In this document: positions 26,749 through 35,046 of the stretch, one piece after another
How the letters are laid out: every line of letters begins with the position of its first letter
How positions within the stretch are numbered: position 1 is the first letter of the stretch
From: an uncultured Porphyromonadaceae bacterium
GTDB taxonomy: Bacteria; Bacteroidota; Bacteroidia; Bacteroidales; Muribaculaceae
Length of the DNA: 62,339 nt
Assembly (NCBI GenBank): GCA_947175295.1
Contig: CAMWMK010000008.1
Span: 1 to 62,339, forward strand
Direction of reading: 5' to 3'
Translations under genes and position numbers: made by a program
The notes under the pieces: model-generated
What the model was told of the DNA's origin: nothing
Seen by the model: only the letters and a program-made list of their open reading frames with translations
Database searches by the model: none

Positions 26749-28923
26749 TTAGTGAAGATAAAGTCTGAATTTGACAGTGAATGCACGACCCGGCTTCTGA
26801 AGCATGAAATTGTCATAAAGCGCTGAGTCAAATATATTGCTGCATTCAAGCGACACATTATATTGGTCACGCTTCCAACTATAGGTCAGGGATGCGGAGT
26901 GCATATTCTGAGTAGGAATCCTCGATTTGGTCTCGAGCCAGCCATAACCCTCCCAGGTCAGGAAAAACCAATGGACATATTGATACAGGTAGTTGAATCT
27001 CAATCCATCGTCTTTTGTAAACATCCTATCAAAATTAAGGGTTAGGTCAGCGTTACCGTATAGCCAAGGTTTATTAGGAACTTTATTCCTGTATGTTGCC
27101 GACGGCTTTCCGTCGCTTTTCAGCCTATTCATATCCATAGCGAGCTGATAGCTGACATTTCCAGACAATGACAGCCATGAGCCATAACTATATGTAAGCT
27201 GTCCTTCACATCCTTTCATCGATACATTTGAGACATTATCATATTGCATCATTCCCTCAGCCTCAGATATCTTAGCCTGGATATAGTCTTGGATTTTTCG
27301 ATAGAACGCGTCGCCCTCATATGTAATATTACCGTACTCACCCATATCCACACTGCCAAACAACCCAATATTGAAGTTATGGCTTTTCTCCGGATGCAGA
27401 CGAAGATTGGGATAGACGGTGGTTCCGTTGCCAAGGAGTTCGCGGGCAAGAGGAAGCCTTACTGTATTTTCGTAGGAACCCCTTACCGACAAAGCATCAA
27501 AAAAGCTATAGCGAGAACCTAATCCACAGCCAATGTTCTGCTTTGTCGAAGACTTCGGCATTGCATTTGAACCCGTTATCCAGTATTCATCTGTCTGTCC
27601 GATCTTTACATGATTTATATAGTCTTTGATAAACAATGTATTGTTAAGCCGGTCGGATGCAAATGATTGCGTATAGGTCAACCCGAGTATTGTCTTTGTA
27701 AAATAATCAGTAGAGGGCTCGAATGAAGCATCCATATCATCGTAACGATGATTTCCATTCGCATTCACCATGCAGTTCAAATTAAGTGAATGCCAGTCGC
27801 CAAGCGTATAATCAAGATTGACCCTTACCACAGTAAGCGGCCGCCGGTAATGGCGCATCATTCTTGAATTTCCAGATATTTCATTCCTATTCGAGGGAAT
27901 CCAGCTGCCATCCCAGCTGTATTTGCGATAGGCTGTGTCGATAGTGCATGAATTATCGTTTGTATATGATGCAGTAAGGTTGACCGTCAGTCCATCGGTC
28001 AGAAGATTGCGCTTTCTATACCGTAGCAGCAGGCTCCAATCGGAAGTATGACGTTCAGCCTTTCCATACACCACATTCTGCACTGCACCCGTCTGGATAT
28101 CCTTCCTGACTTCCGACCAACTTCCTCCTATGAAAAACATATCCGCCCAACTTCTTTTCTCCACTCCGACCTCCATCTGTGCCACGGCGGAAAAATAACG
28201 GTCGTGGAAGCGTTTCATATCACGCGAGACAAATGCGTCGTCCTCTTCGCTCCAGACACGCACTCCCCTTACCGTATAATCGTTTTTAGAATATCCTATA
28301 CTCAAAGAAGGCTTTATTATGATACCATGGGAAGATGTATAACTTCCCGCCAGATCTCCTTGATAGGTTTGGTATGATCCGGCACTTACAGATGCGTCAA
28401 GGTAATTCTTTTTCCTGCCAGACGTAATGATGTTGATTGCGCCCCCGAGAGCATCCCCACCGAGCGACGCGGGGACTACACCTTTATAAATCTCAATATG
28501 GTCGATAAGATTGATCGGGAAATTAGTTACATTGACGCCAGTGCCTTTTGTTTCAAGTGGAACCCCGTCAATAAAATATCTTATGGAGTTGCCAGACATC
28601 CCATTAATGGAAAGATCATAATCCGATCCCTTTCCCCCTTCCGACCTTACCCTAACACCGGGAGCTCTGTTTATGATGTCTCCTAATGTCGCAGAGGTAT
28701 TGACAAGAGGTTTAATATCGATTGCTGTTACATTCAAGGCGCCGGTCTGAAGTTTCTCAAGATTTGATTTACCGTTGACCACCAAGTCCTTAAGCGTATT
28801 TGCAAAAACCGGCTCCTCTTCAACGAGCGAATCCGACACCTCGCCAGGTCCCGAATGCCATGCAAAGGCCGGCATATTGCCTAAGCCGAGCGCTATTATA
28901 GATATACAAAAAAATTTCTCCAT
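26749..28923 (-). CDS. TonB-dependent outer-membrane receptor, BtuB/XusA-like
   Basis: The receptor has a signal peptide (start at ATG 28923; the longer TTG frame to 28935 is less likely), a plug domain (LGDIINRAPGVRVR; FIDGVPLE; IEIYKGVVPASLGGDALGGAINI) and a 22-strand-type barrel ending in aromatic FRLYLH. No CarboxypepD_reg-like extension is present, so it is not SusC-type. It is the first gene after the second cobalamin riboswitch, with 18 bp to the DUF4374 gene. Substrate is probably corrinoid; the lipoprotein and PepSY partners recall siderophore uptake. Confidence 0.9.
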   Translation of the reverse strand: MEKFFCISIIALGLGNMPAFAWHSGPGEVSDSLVEEEPVFANTLKDLVVNGKSNLEKLQTGALNVTAIDIKPLVNTSATLGDIINRAPGVRVRSEGGKGSDYDLSINGMSGNSIRYFIDGVPLETKGTGVNVTNFPINLIDHIEIYKGVVPASLGGDALGGAINIITSGRKKNYLDASVSAGSYQTYQGDLAGSYTSSHGIIIKPSLSIGYSKNDYTVRGVRVWSEEDDAFVSRDMKRFHDRYFSAVAQMEVGVEKRSWADMFFIGGSWSEVRKDIQTGAVQNVVYGKAERHTSDWSLLLRYRKRNLLTDGLTVNLTASYTNDNSCTIDTAYRKYSWDGSWIPSNRNEISGNSRMMRHYRRPLTVVRVNLDYTLGDWHSLNLNCMVNANGNHRYDDMDASFEPSTDYFTKTILGLTYTQSFASDRLNNTLFIKDYINHVKIGQTDEYWITGSNAMPKSSTKQNIGCGLGSRYSFFDALSVRGSYENTVRLPLARELLGNGTTVYPNLRLHPEKSHNFNIGLFGSVDMGEYGNITYEGDAFYRKIQDYIQAKISEAEGMMQYDNVSNVSMKGCEGQLTYSYGSWLSLSGNVSYQLAMDMNRLKSDGKPSATYRNKVPNKPWLYGNADLTLNFDRMFTKDDGLRFNYLYQYVHWFFLTWEGYGWLETKSRIPTQNMHSASLTYSWKRDQYNVSLECSNIFDSALYDNFMLQKPGRAFTVKFRLYLH

Positions 28924-29049
28924 TCCCGGGATCAATTTATTTTTTACCGGTTCTCATGGAGAAAATTGCGGACACATAGGATATATGCCATTAGAGATGA
29001 CAAATCCGTATTTTTCCACAGACTTTAATCCACGAAAGCCATGAAACTA

Positions 29050-29212
29050 TGTTGTCCTGGCAGGTCTCCTGACTTATCCTGCTCGCCGACGCCTTCCCAT
29101 CAGCCAAACTGACAGTGGCATTATGTCGGTGAGTTTTGTAGGAATTACAGTAGCGGGTCTGTTCCGGATTCTCACCGGATTCCCTATTAATTGCGTTTCC
29201 GCAAACCAAAAC
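29050..29212 (-). promoter_or_regulatory. Cobalamin riboswitch controlling the TonB/btu/cbi run
   Basis: Read on the minus strand, this has GGGAATCCGGTGAGAATCC, GGAACAGACCCGCTACTGTAAT, a TGCCACTGTCAG core segment and the B12 box AGTCAGGAGACCTGCC (plus-strand 29059-29074). It matches the cobalamin aptamer. It precedes the TonB receptor start by about 130 bases. All 16 minus-strand genes down to cbiB follow without any gap above 80 bp, so this element may govern both uptake and synthesis. Confidence 0.96.
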
Positions 29213-29218
29213 GTAGCG

Positions 29219-29250
29219 CAAAATTACGATTTTTTTTTATTACTACCAAA
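29219..29250 (-). promoter_or_regulatory. Bacteroidetes promoter of the B12 operon
   Basis: On the minus strand TTTG (29250-29247), 20 bp, then TAATTTTG (29226-29219) match the sigma-ABfr consensus exactly. It lies just before the riboswitch. Confidence 0.88.
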
Positions 29251-29342
29251 TTTTATGACAATTATTTTTGAAATGACATGAACCGCATTGGCAACCCCGA
29301 CATAAAATCAACATAAGTATCGCGTATGTCAAAAATTTCCAT

Positions 29343-29381
29343 TAATTTTGCAGTCGCTTTCCTAAGGCGGTAGCGCCTTAG
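29343..29381 (+). promoter_or_regulatory. -7 box and leader hairpin of the TRIC-family gene
   Basis: TAATTTTG at 29343-29350 fits the -7 consensus; a clear TTTG upstream is lacking. A perfect 8-bp hairpin with GTAG loop (29362-29381) lies in the short leader. It could stabilise the mRNA. Divergent from the B12 operon promoter at 29219-29250; nothing else is seen in 28936-29412. Confidence 0.55.
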
Positions 29382-29412
29382 AGAGCACAGTGAAAAATTA
29401 CACGACAAATAA

Positions 29413-30036
29413 ATGGAAGAGACATTTACGTTCATCATCGAAGTAATAGGCACTATAGCCTTTGCAATCAGCGGTATCCGACTCGCATCATATAAGAAAT
29501 TCGACCTGTTCGGAGCCTTTACCATAGGATTGGTCACGGCCTGCGGAGGAGGCACTCTGCGCGACGTATTGCTTAACCTGCCCGTCTTCTGGCTGCAGAC
29601 ACCAATCTATATCTATCTTACCATTCTGTCGATGATCATAGTGGTGGCGTTTCGTAAAGTGCTCGTAAGCCACGACCGACTGCTATTCACATTCGACGCA
29701 ATCGGCCTGGCGCTGTTTGTAGTGATCGGCATGCAGAAGACCCTTGCACTGGGCTATCCGATGTGGGCAGCCATCGGAATGGGTACGGTCACCGGTTCAT
29801 TCGGCGGAGTGGTGCGCGACATACTGATCAACGAGGAACCGCTGTTTTTCCGGAAAGACATCTATGCTACGGCATGCATAGCGGGAGGAATAGTATATTG
29901 GATTGCCGGACTGTTTGACGCTGCTCCTATCTGGCAACAGATAGGGTGCGCAGTGACCGTGATAGGACTGCGCGTCTGCGCCCTACGCTACAACTGGGCA
30001 CTCCCGGTATTAAACGCTGAAATAAAAAAGGACTGA
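29413..30036 (+). CDS. TRIC/UPF0126 family membrane channel
   Basis: The 207-residue protein has about seven membrane helices and the internal repeat typical of the UPF0126/TRIC family, with the glycine-rich signatures ACGGGTLRD and SFGGVVRDIL at the end of each half. Prokaryotic TRIC proteins are trimeric cation channels; some relatives have been linked to glycine transport. Length is normal. hrpB starts 3 bp downstream, so the two are probably co-transcribed. Confidence 0.9.
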   Translation: MEETFTFIIEVIGTIAFAISGIRLASYKKFDLFGAFTIGLVTACGGGTLRDVLLNLPVFWLQTPIYIYLTILSMIIVVAFRKVLVSHDRLLFTFDAIGLALFVVIGMQKTLALGYPMWAAIGMGTVTGSFGGVVRDILINEEPLFFRKDIYATACIAGGIVYWIAGLFDAAPIWQQIGCAVTVIGLRVCALRYNWALPVLNAEIKKD

Positions 30037-30039
30037 GGG

Positions 30040-32490
30040 ATGAAGATCAAAGAGAGATTCAGGGAGTTGCCCATAGCCGCCATCGCTGACGAAGTATGCG
30101 CTTCGCTGAATGAGTGGCCGCGTCTTGTGGTGACGGCGCCTCCGGGCGCCGGAAAGTCTACGCTTCTGCCGCTTGCGCTTCTGGAAAGCATTCCAGAAGG
30201 GAAGATACTGATGCTGGAGCCAAGAAGGATCGCCGCCCGACAGGTGGCGGAAAGGATGGCTGCGATGCTTGACGAGAATATCGGAGCTACGGTAGGATAC
30301 CGCGTAAGATTTGATACGAAAGTGTCGGCAGCCACACGTATGGAAGTGATCACGGAAGGCATTCTTGAGCGTATGCTGGTAGACGACCCGACCCTTGACG
30401 GAGTAGCGGCCGTGATATTCGATGAGTATCATGAAAGAAGCCTCTCATCCGACCTCACGTTGGCTCTTACGAGGGAGATACAGAACGTAATACGTCCGGA
30501 TCTGAGAATCCTCGTAATGTCGGCCACCATTGACGCTGAAACGCTCTGCAGGAAGATGGATGCGCGGCATCTTCACAGTCAGGGACGATGCCATGAGGTG
30601 AAGATAGTCTACGGAGAGGATTTCGATTTCAAGGATTGCGCGTCGGCTGTGGCAAGCGCCATAAGGAAAGCAGTCCGCCTGCACGACAGTAATATCTTGG
30701 CGTTTCTTCCGGGTCAGGCGGAGATCATGAAATGCCGGGACATAATTGCAGAAACCATTGACAATGCCGAGATACTCACACTTTTCGGAATGATGAGCGC
30801 TGAAGAGCAACGACGCGTACTCCTTCCTAACGAAAGAGGAGGGCGACGAGTGGTGCTTGCCACTCCTATCGCAGAGACGTCGCTCACCATCGAAGGCATC
30901 TCAGTAGTGATTGACTCGGGGCTGTACCGAACACCAGTGTTTGAACCTTCGACCGGGCTGAGCCGACTCACCACGGCCCGCATATCGATGGACATGGCCA
31001 ACCAGAGATCGGGACGCGCAGGACGCCTTATGGCCGGAACATGCTACAGGCTATGGACCAAGGCCACTGAGGCAAGGATGAAAGACTGCAGGCAACCGGA
31101 GATCGAGACGTCAGACCTCTCATCAATGATGCTGACTACGGCGGCCTGGGGCGAATCGAATCCAAAACGGCTGCCATGGGTGACTCCTCCCCCATCAGGA
31201 CACATCGCGAATGCAGAAAACCTACTACTTGCGTTGGGAGCCATCGATGAAGCAGGCAGACTGACAGAAAAAGGCAAACGCGTAGCTCAGCTTCCATGCC
31301 ATCCCCGCATAGCAAGCATGCTGACCGAGGCGGGCGAACTGAAGGCAACGGCGTGCGACATAGCGGCTCTGCTTGAAGAGAAAGATCCGCTCAACGATGA
31401 ATCGGATGCCGACATATCCACGCGCATCTCTATGTTAGGACAATACCGGAAGAGCAGATTATCGGGCCCTTGGAAGAGAATCGACAACATCGCAGCCCAA
31501 TACCGCAGGCTCGTGAAGACCCATCAAAATACCATAGAGCCGGATCCGGAAGACATAGGCAGGCTAATAGCCACGGCATATCCGGAGAGGATAGCTATGC
31601 GCGACGACAGCGGCAAATACCGTCTGGCGGCAGGTGGAAACGCTGTATCGCTTCATCCTTCTGATGATCTTGCCCGACATGAGTATCTGGCGGTCGCCTC
31701 AATGGGCACCCGCATATTCCTGGCTGCGCCAGTGGGGCGGGATTTCTTAAAATCCATCGGCAAGTGGATGGAATGCGTGATGTGGAACAGCCGTGAAGGC
31801 AAGGCTATAGCACGGGAGGAGTTACGCTTAGGACTCATCACGCTTGCTTCCCGCCCGCTCAAAGGAGATGCCCGCGGCGCGATAGCTTCGGCTGTCGCTG
31901 CAGCGGCCCCCAAGGAGGGACTGACAATGTTTGACTTCAACGATGATGTGCAGGCCATGCAACTACGCATCGCCGTTGTCGCTTCATGGCATCCTGAACT
32001 CGAACTCCCGGATGTAGCCACAGAGAAGATCCTCGCCAATGCCGGAAGCTGGCTTCCGCTATATATCGGACAAGCCACGACAGCGCAGGAACTCCGCCGG
32101 ATCGACATGCGCAGCGTGATATTCGGCATGCTGAATTACGATCAGCAACAGGCTCTTGACAGAATCGCACCTACATGTGTGAAACTACCGTCGGGACGCA
32201 ATGTCCGCATACACTACCGTAAAGGCGCTGAAGCCCCCATAGTGAGCGCTCGCCTACAGGATTGCTTCGGCCTGACCGCGACACCGCGGGTCGACGAAGG
32301 AAAGCGTCCCGTATTGATGGAGCTTCTTTCACCCGGATTCAAGCCTGTGCAGCTGACTCAGGATATGGAGGGGTTCTGGAAAGAGACATACTTCGAGGTG
32401 CGCAAAGAGCTACGCAGGCGATATCCTAAACACCGCTGGCCTGAAGATCCCAATAAAGCCGACGACATGGCAAAGGACCGCAGAAACTGA
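30040..32490 (+). CDS. hrpB: ATP-dependent RNA helicase HrpB
   Basis: The 816-residue DEAH-box protein has the HrpB order: Walker A APPGAGKST (33-41), IFDEYHERSL (DEAH variant DEYH), SAT motif VMSATI, a helicase C domain with QRSGRAGR, then HA2 and the HrpB-specific C-terminal region. The role of HrpB in most bacteria is poorly known; RNA remodelling is assumed. Length matches the family. Confidence 0.95.
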   Translation: MKIKERFRELPIAAIADEVCASLNEWPRLVVTAPPGAGKSTLLPLALLESIPEGKILMLEPRRIAARQVAERMAAMLDENIGATVGYRVRFDTKVSAATRMEVITEGILERMLVDDPTLDGVAAVIFDEYHERSLSSDLTLALTREIQNVIRPDLRILVMSATIDAETLCRKMDARHLHSQGRCHEVKIVYGEDFDFKDCASAVASAIRKAVRLHDSNILAFLPGQAEIMKCRDIIAETIDNAEILTLFGMMSAEEQRRVLLPNERGGRRVVLATPIAETSLTIEGISVVIDSGLYRTPVFEPSTGLSRLTTARISMDMANQRSGRAGRLMAGTCYRLWTKATEARMKDCRQPEIETSDLSSMMLTTAAWGESNPKRLPWVTPPPSGHIANAENLLLALGAIDEAGRLTEKGKRVAQLPCHPRIASMLTEAGELKATACDIAALLEEKDPLNDESDADISTRISMLGQYRKSRLSGPWKRIDNIAAQYRRLVKTHQNTIEPDPEDIGRLIATAYPERIAMRDDSGKYRLAAGGNAVSLHPSDDLARHEYLAVASMGTRIFLAAPVGRDFLKSIGKWMECVMWNSREGKAIAREELRLGLITLASRPLKGDARGAIASAVAAAAPKEGLTMFDFNDDVQAMQLRIAVVASWHPELELPDVATEKILANAGSWLPLYIGQATTAQELRRIDMRSVIFGMLNYDQQQALDRIAPTCVKLPSGRNVRIHYRKGAEAPIVSARLQDCFGLTATPRVDEGKRPVLMELLSPGFKPVQLTQDMEGFWKETYFEVRKELRRRYPKHRWPEDPNKADDMAKDRRN

Positions 32491-32602
32491 CAGACCCGCA
32501 ATTAATATGACATGCCATCCGTTTTTAACTTTTTAAACATTGTATACAACTTTTTGGATTTTCTTATGTTATTTTAAATATATAGGTAAATTCTTAAGTA
32601 AA

Positions 32603-32670
32603 TTGTCGGTCCGGGATAGCATGTCTGCCTACGATAGTAGGCAGAGGCCTATAAACAGCGGGCGGACAAC
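32603..32670 (+). promoter_or_regulatory. Structured leader upstream of maeB
   Basis: A perfect 8-bp hairpin (32625-32632 with 32637-32644, loop GATA) sits inside a possible outer pairing GTCCG (32609-32613) with CGGAC (32663-32667), 20 bp before the maeB start. No known riboswitch class was recognised. Upstream, 32510-32600 is strongly A/T-rich, and no exact promoter consensus is seen. Confidence 0.35.
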
Positions 32671-32687
32671 AGTATAACCATAAAAAA

Positions 32688-34961
32688 ATGTCGAAAGTCA
32701 CAAAAGAAATGGCCCTCAACTACCATGAGGAGGGCAAGCCGGGTAAAATAGAGATAGTACCCACAAAACCATATGCATCCCAGCACGACCTCGCGCTGGC
32801 ATATTCGCCGGGCGTGGCATATCCATGTCTGGAAATCCAGAAAAATCCGGAAGACGCCTACAAGTATACAGACAAAGGAAATCTCATAGGCGTCATAAGC
32901 AACGGCACAGCCGTATTAGGCCTTGGAGATATCGGGGCTTTGGCCGGCAAGCCCGTGATGGAAGGAAAGGCACTCCTCTTCAAGATATTCGCGGGTCTTG
33001 ACGCTTTCGACATTGAGATCAATGAGAAAGACCCGGAAAAAATCATCCAGATAGTAAAGGCCATCTCCCCCACTTTCGGAGGCATCAACCTTGAAGACAT
33101 CAAGGCTCCGGAATGTTTTGAGATCGAGACCCGCCTTAAGGCGGAATGCGATATCCCCATCATGCACGACGACCAGCACGGCACAGCGATCATCTCCGGC
33201 GCCGGACTGCTCAACGCCCTCAAGATCCAGGAAAAGAAAATTGAAGATATCCGACTGGTAGTCAATGGAGCCGGAGCGGCGGCCATCAGCTGCACTCGCC
33301 TCTATGTGCAGCTTGGCGTAAGAAGGGAAAACGTAGTGATGTGCGACTCCAAGGGAGTGATCCGCGCCGACAGAGCCAACCTGAATGAGCAGAAACGTGA
33401 GTTTGCCACTACCCGCGACCTCCACACCCTAAAGGAGGCAATGGTAGGAGCCGACGTGTTCCTCGGTCTTTCAGTAGCAGACGTAGTGACTCCGGAAATG
33501 GTGCTTTCCATGGCTGAAAAGCCTGTGGTGTTCGCACTGGCTAATCCGAATCCGGAGATCGACTACAACCTTGCGATGCAGACTCGTCCCGACATCATAG
33601 TGGCTACCGGAAGGTCTGACTTCCCCAACCAGATCAACAACGTGATCGGCTTCCCGTATATCTTCCGCGGAGCGCTTGACTGTGGAGCCACCGGCATCAA
33701 CGAAGCGATGAAGATCGCCGCAGTGCATGCCATCGCAGAACTCGCCAACCAGCCGGTTCCTGCAGTAGTGGACGAAGCCTACGGAATGAACAACATCAAA
33801 TTCGGGCGCGACTATATCCTTCCGAAAGCGCTCGATCCGCGTCTGCTGCTTTGCGTGGCGCCGGCAGTAGCGCGCGCCGCCGCTGAGTCGGGCATAGCGA
33901 AACGCCCGATCACCGACTGGGACGCATACCAGATGAGGCTGCGCGAGCTTATGGGCGATGACGGAAAGATGATGCGCCGCATATCGGAAATGGCGCGCCA
34001 TACTCCGAAGCGCGTGGTGATCTGCGAAGGCAATATGGACAATATGCTCCGGGCAGCCGTCAGAAGCGGCCATGAGGGGGTATGCCGTCCGGTGGTGCTC
34101 GGCAACGAGGAGATGATCGAGAAGCGTGCCGCGCGCCTCGGACTGTCGCTTGACGGAGTAGAGATCATCAATCCACGCCACGACAGGGAAATGGAGACGC
34201 GCGAACGCTATGCAAGGATACTGGCCCAGAAGAAGGCGCGCGAAGGCTTCTCCTACGACCTTGCTCTGGAAAAAATGTATGAGCGCTCATATTTCGGCAT
34301 GATGATGGTGGAGACAGGAGATGCCGACGCATGTCTCTATTCCTCATATTCCGCCGGCGAATCAGCGGCAAGCGATGTGGTATCGATCATAGGCCTGCAG
34401 GACAGCTATAAGCATTTCGCCACGATGCACATACTGAATACCCGCAAGGGCACTTTCTTCATCGCAGACACAGCCGTAAACCCGGATGCCGACAAAGCCG
34501 CTCTCGTAGACATAGCGCGTCTGGCCGACCATACGGTAAGGTTCTTTGCCAACGAACCTGAAATAGCTATGCTCTCCTACAGCAACTTCGGATCATCGAA
34601 GCATGAAGAAGCCACATTGGTGGCCAAGGCCGTAGACGAGCTCCATGAGAAGTATCCTGAAATCAGCGTAGACGGTGAGATGCAGGTGGAATACGCACTT
34701 GACACGGAGCTCCGTGACCATACATATCCCTTCAATAAACTTAAAGGAAAGAAGGTGAATACCCTTGTCTTCCCCAACCTCACCGCAGCGAACACTGCTA
34801 CGCAGATGCTTCTGAGCATGGGTGTAGGCTCGATCATCGGACCTATCCAGATGGGATTGAAAAAACCGGTATATTTCACCAACAGCAATGCCTCCGAGCG
34901 TGAGATCATCGACCTGGTGACAATAGCCGCCATCGATGCCATCACGCTGGAACGCAAGTAA
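32688..34961 (+). CDS. maeB: NADP-dependent malic enzyme with phosphotransacetylase-like domain
   Basis: The 757-residue protein is a typical MaeB. The malic enzyme domain covers about 1-430 (YSPGVAYPCLEI; MHDDQHGTAIISGAGL; NGAGAAAISC; ALANPNPEIDY). A phosphotransacetylase-like regulatory domain covers about 430-757 (VICEGNMDNMLRAA; NLTAANTATQML; GPIQMGL). It decarboxylates malate to pyruvate with NADP; in known enzymes the C-terminal domain mediates regulation by acetyl-CoA. It is followed by a strong hairpin. Confidence 0.96.
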   Translation: MSKVTKEMALNYHEEGKPGKIEIVPTKPYASQHDLALAYSPGVAYPCLEIQKNPEDAYKYTDKGNLIGVISNGTAVLGLGDIGALAGKPVMEGKALLFKIFAGLDAFDIEINEKDPEKIIQIVKAISPTFGGINLEDIKAPECFEIETRLKAECDIPIMHDDQHGTAIISGAGLLNALKIQEKKIEDIRLVVNGAGAAAISCTRLYVQLGVRRENVVMCDSKGVIRADRANLNEQKREFATTRDLHTLKEAMVGADVFLGLSVADVVTPEMVLSMAEKPVVFALANPNPEIDYNLAMQTRPDIIVATGRSDFPNQINNVIGFPYIFRGALDCGATGINEAMKIAAVHAIAELANQPVPAVVDEAYGMNNIKFGRDYILPKALDPRLLLCVAPAVARAAAESGIAKRPITDWDAYQMRLRELMGDDGKMMRRISEMARHTPKRVVICEGNMDNMLRAAVRSGHEGVCRPVVLGNEEMIEKRAARLGLSLDGVEIINPRHDREMETRERYARILAQKKAREGFSYDLALEKMYERSYFGMMMVETGDADACLYSSYSAGESAASDVVSIIGLQDSYKHFATMHILNTRKGTFFIADTAVNPDADKAALVDIARLADHTVRFFANEPEIAMLSYSNFGSSKHEEATLVAKAVDELHEKYPEISVDGEMQVEYALDTELRDHTYPFNKLKGKKVNTLVFPNLTAANTATQMLLSMGVGSIIGPIQMGLKKPVYFTNSNASEREIIDLVTIAAIDAITLERK

Positions 34962-35011
34962 TACCAACCGACATCCTCCTCTGTTTCATCGGAGAATACC
35001 ATTATAATCAA

Positions 35012-35040
35012 CCGGGCCGGATCATTGAGATCCGGCCCGG
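35012..35040. terminator. 12-bp hairpin at the convergent maeB/PUL junction
   Basis: A perfect 12-bp GC-rich stem (35012-35023 with 35029-35040) with loop ATTGA lies between the converging maeB and GH127 genes. There is no T-run, but the position suggests a two-way terminator. Confidence 0.7.
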
Positions 35041-35046
35041 AATAAT

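Noticed and set aside
31653..32129. 158-codon minus-strand frame inside hrpB
   Set aside because: Low-complexity Ser/Arg-rich shadow of the well-supported HrpB coding frame.
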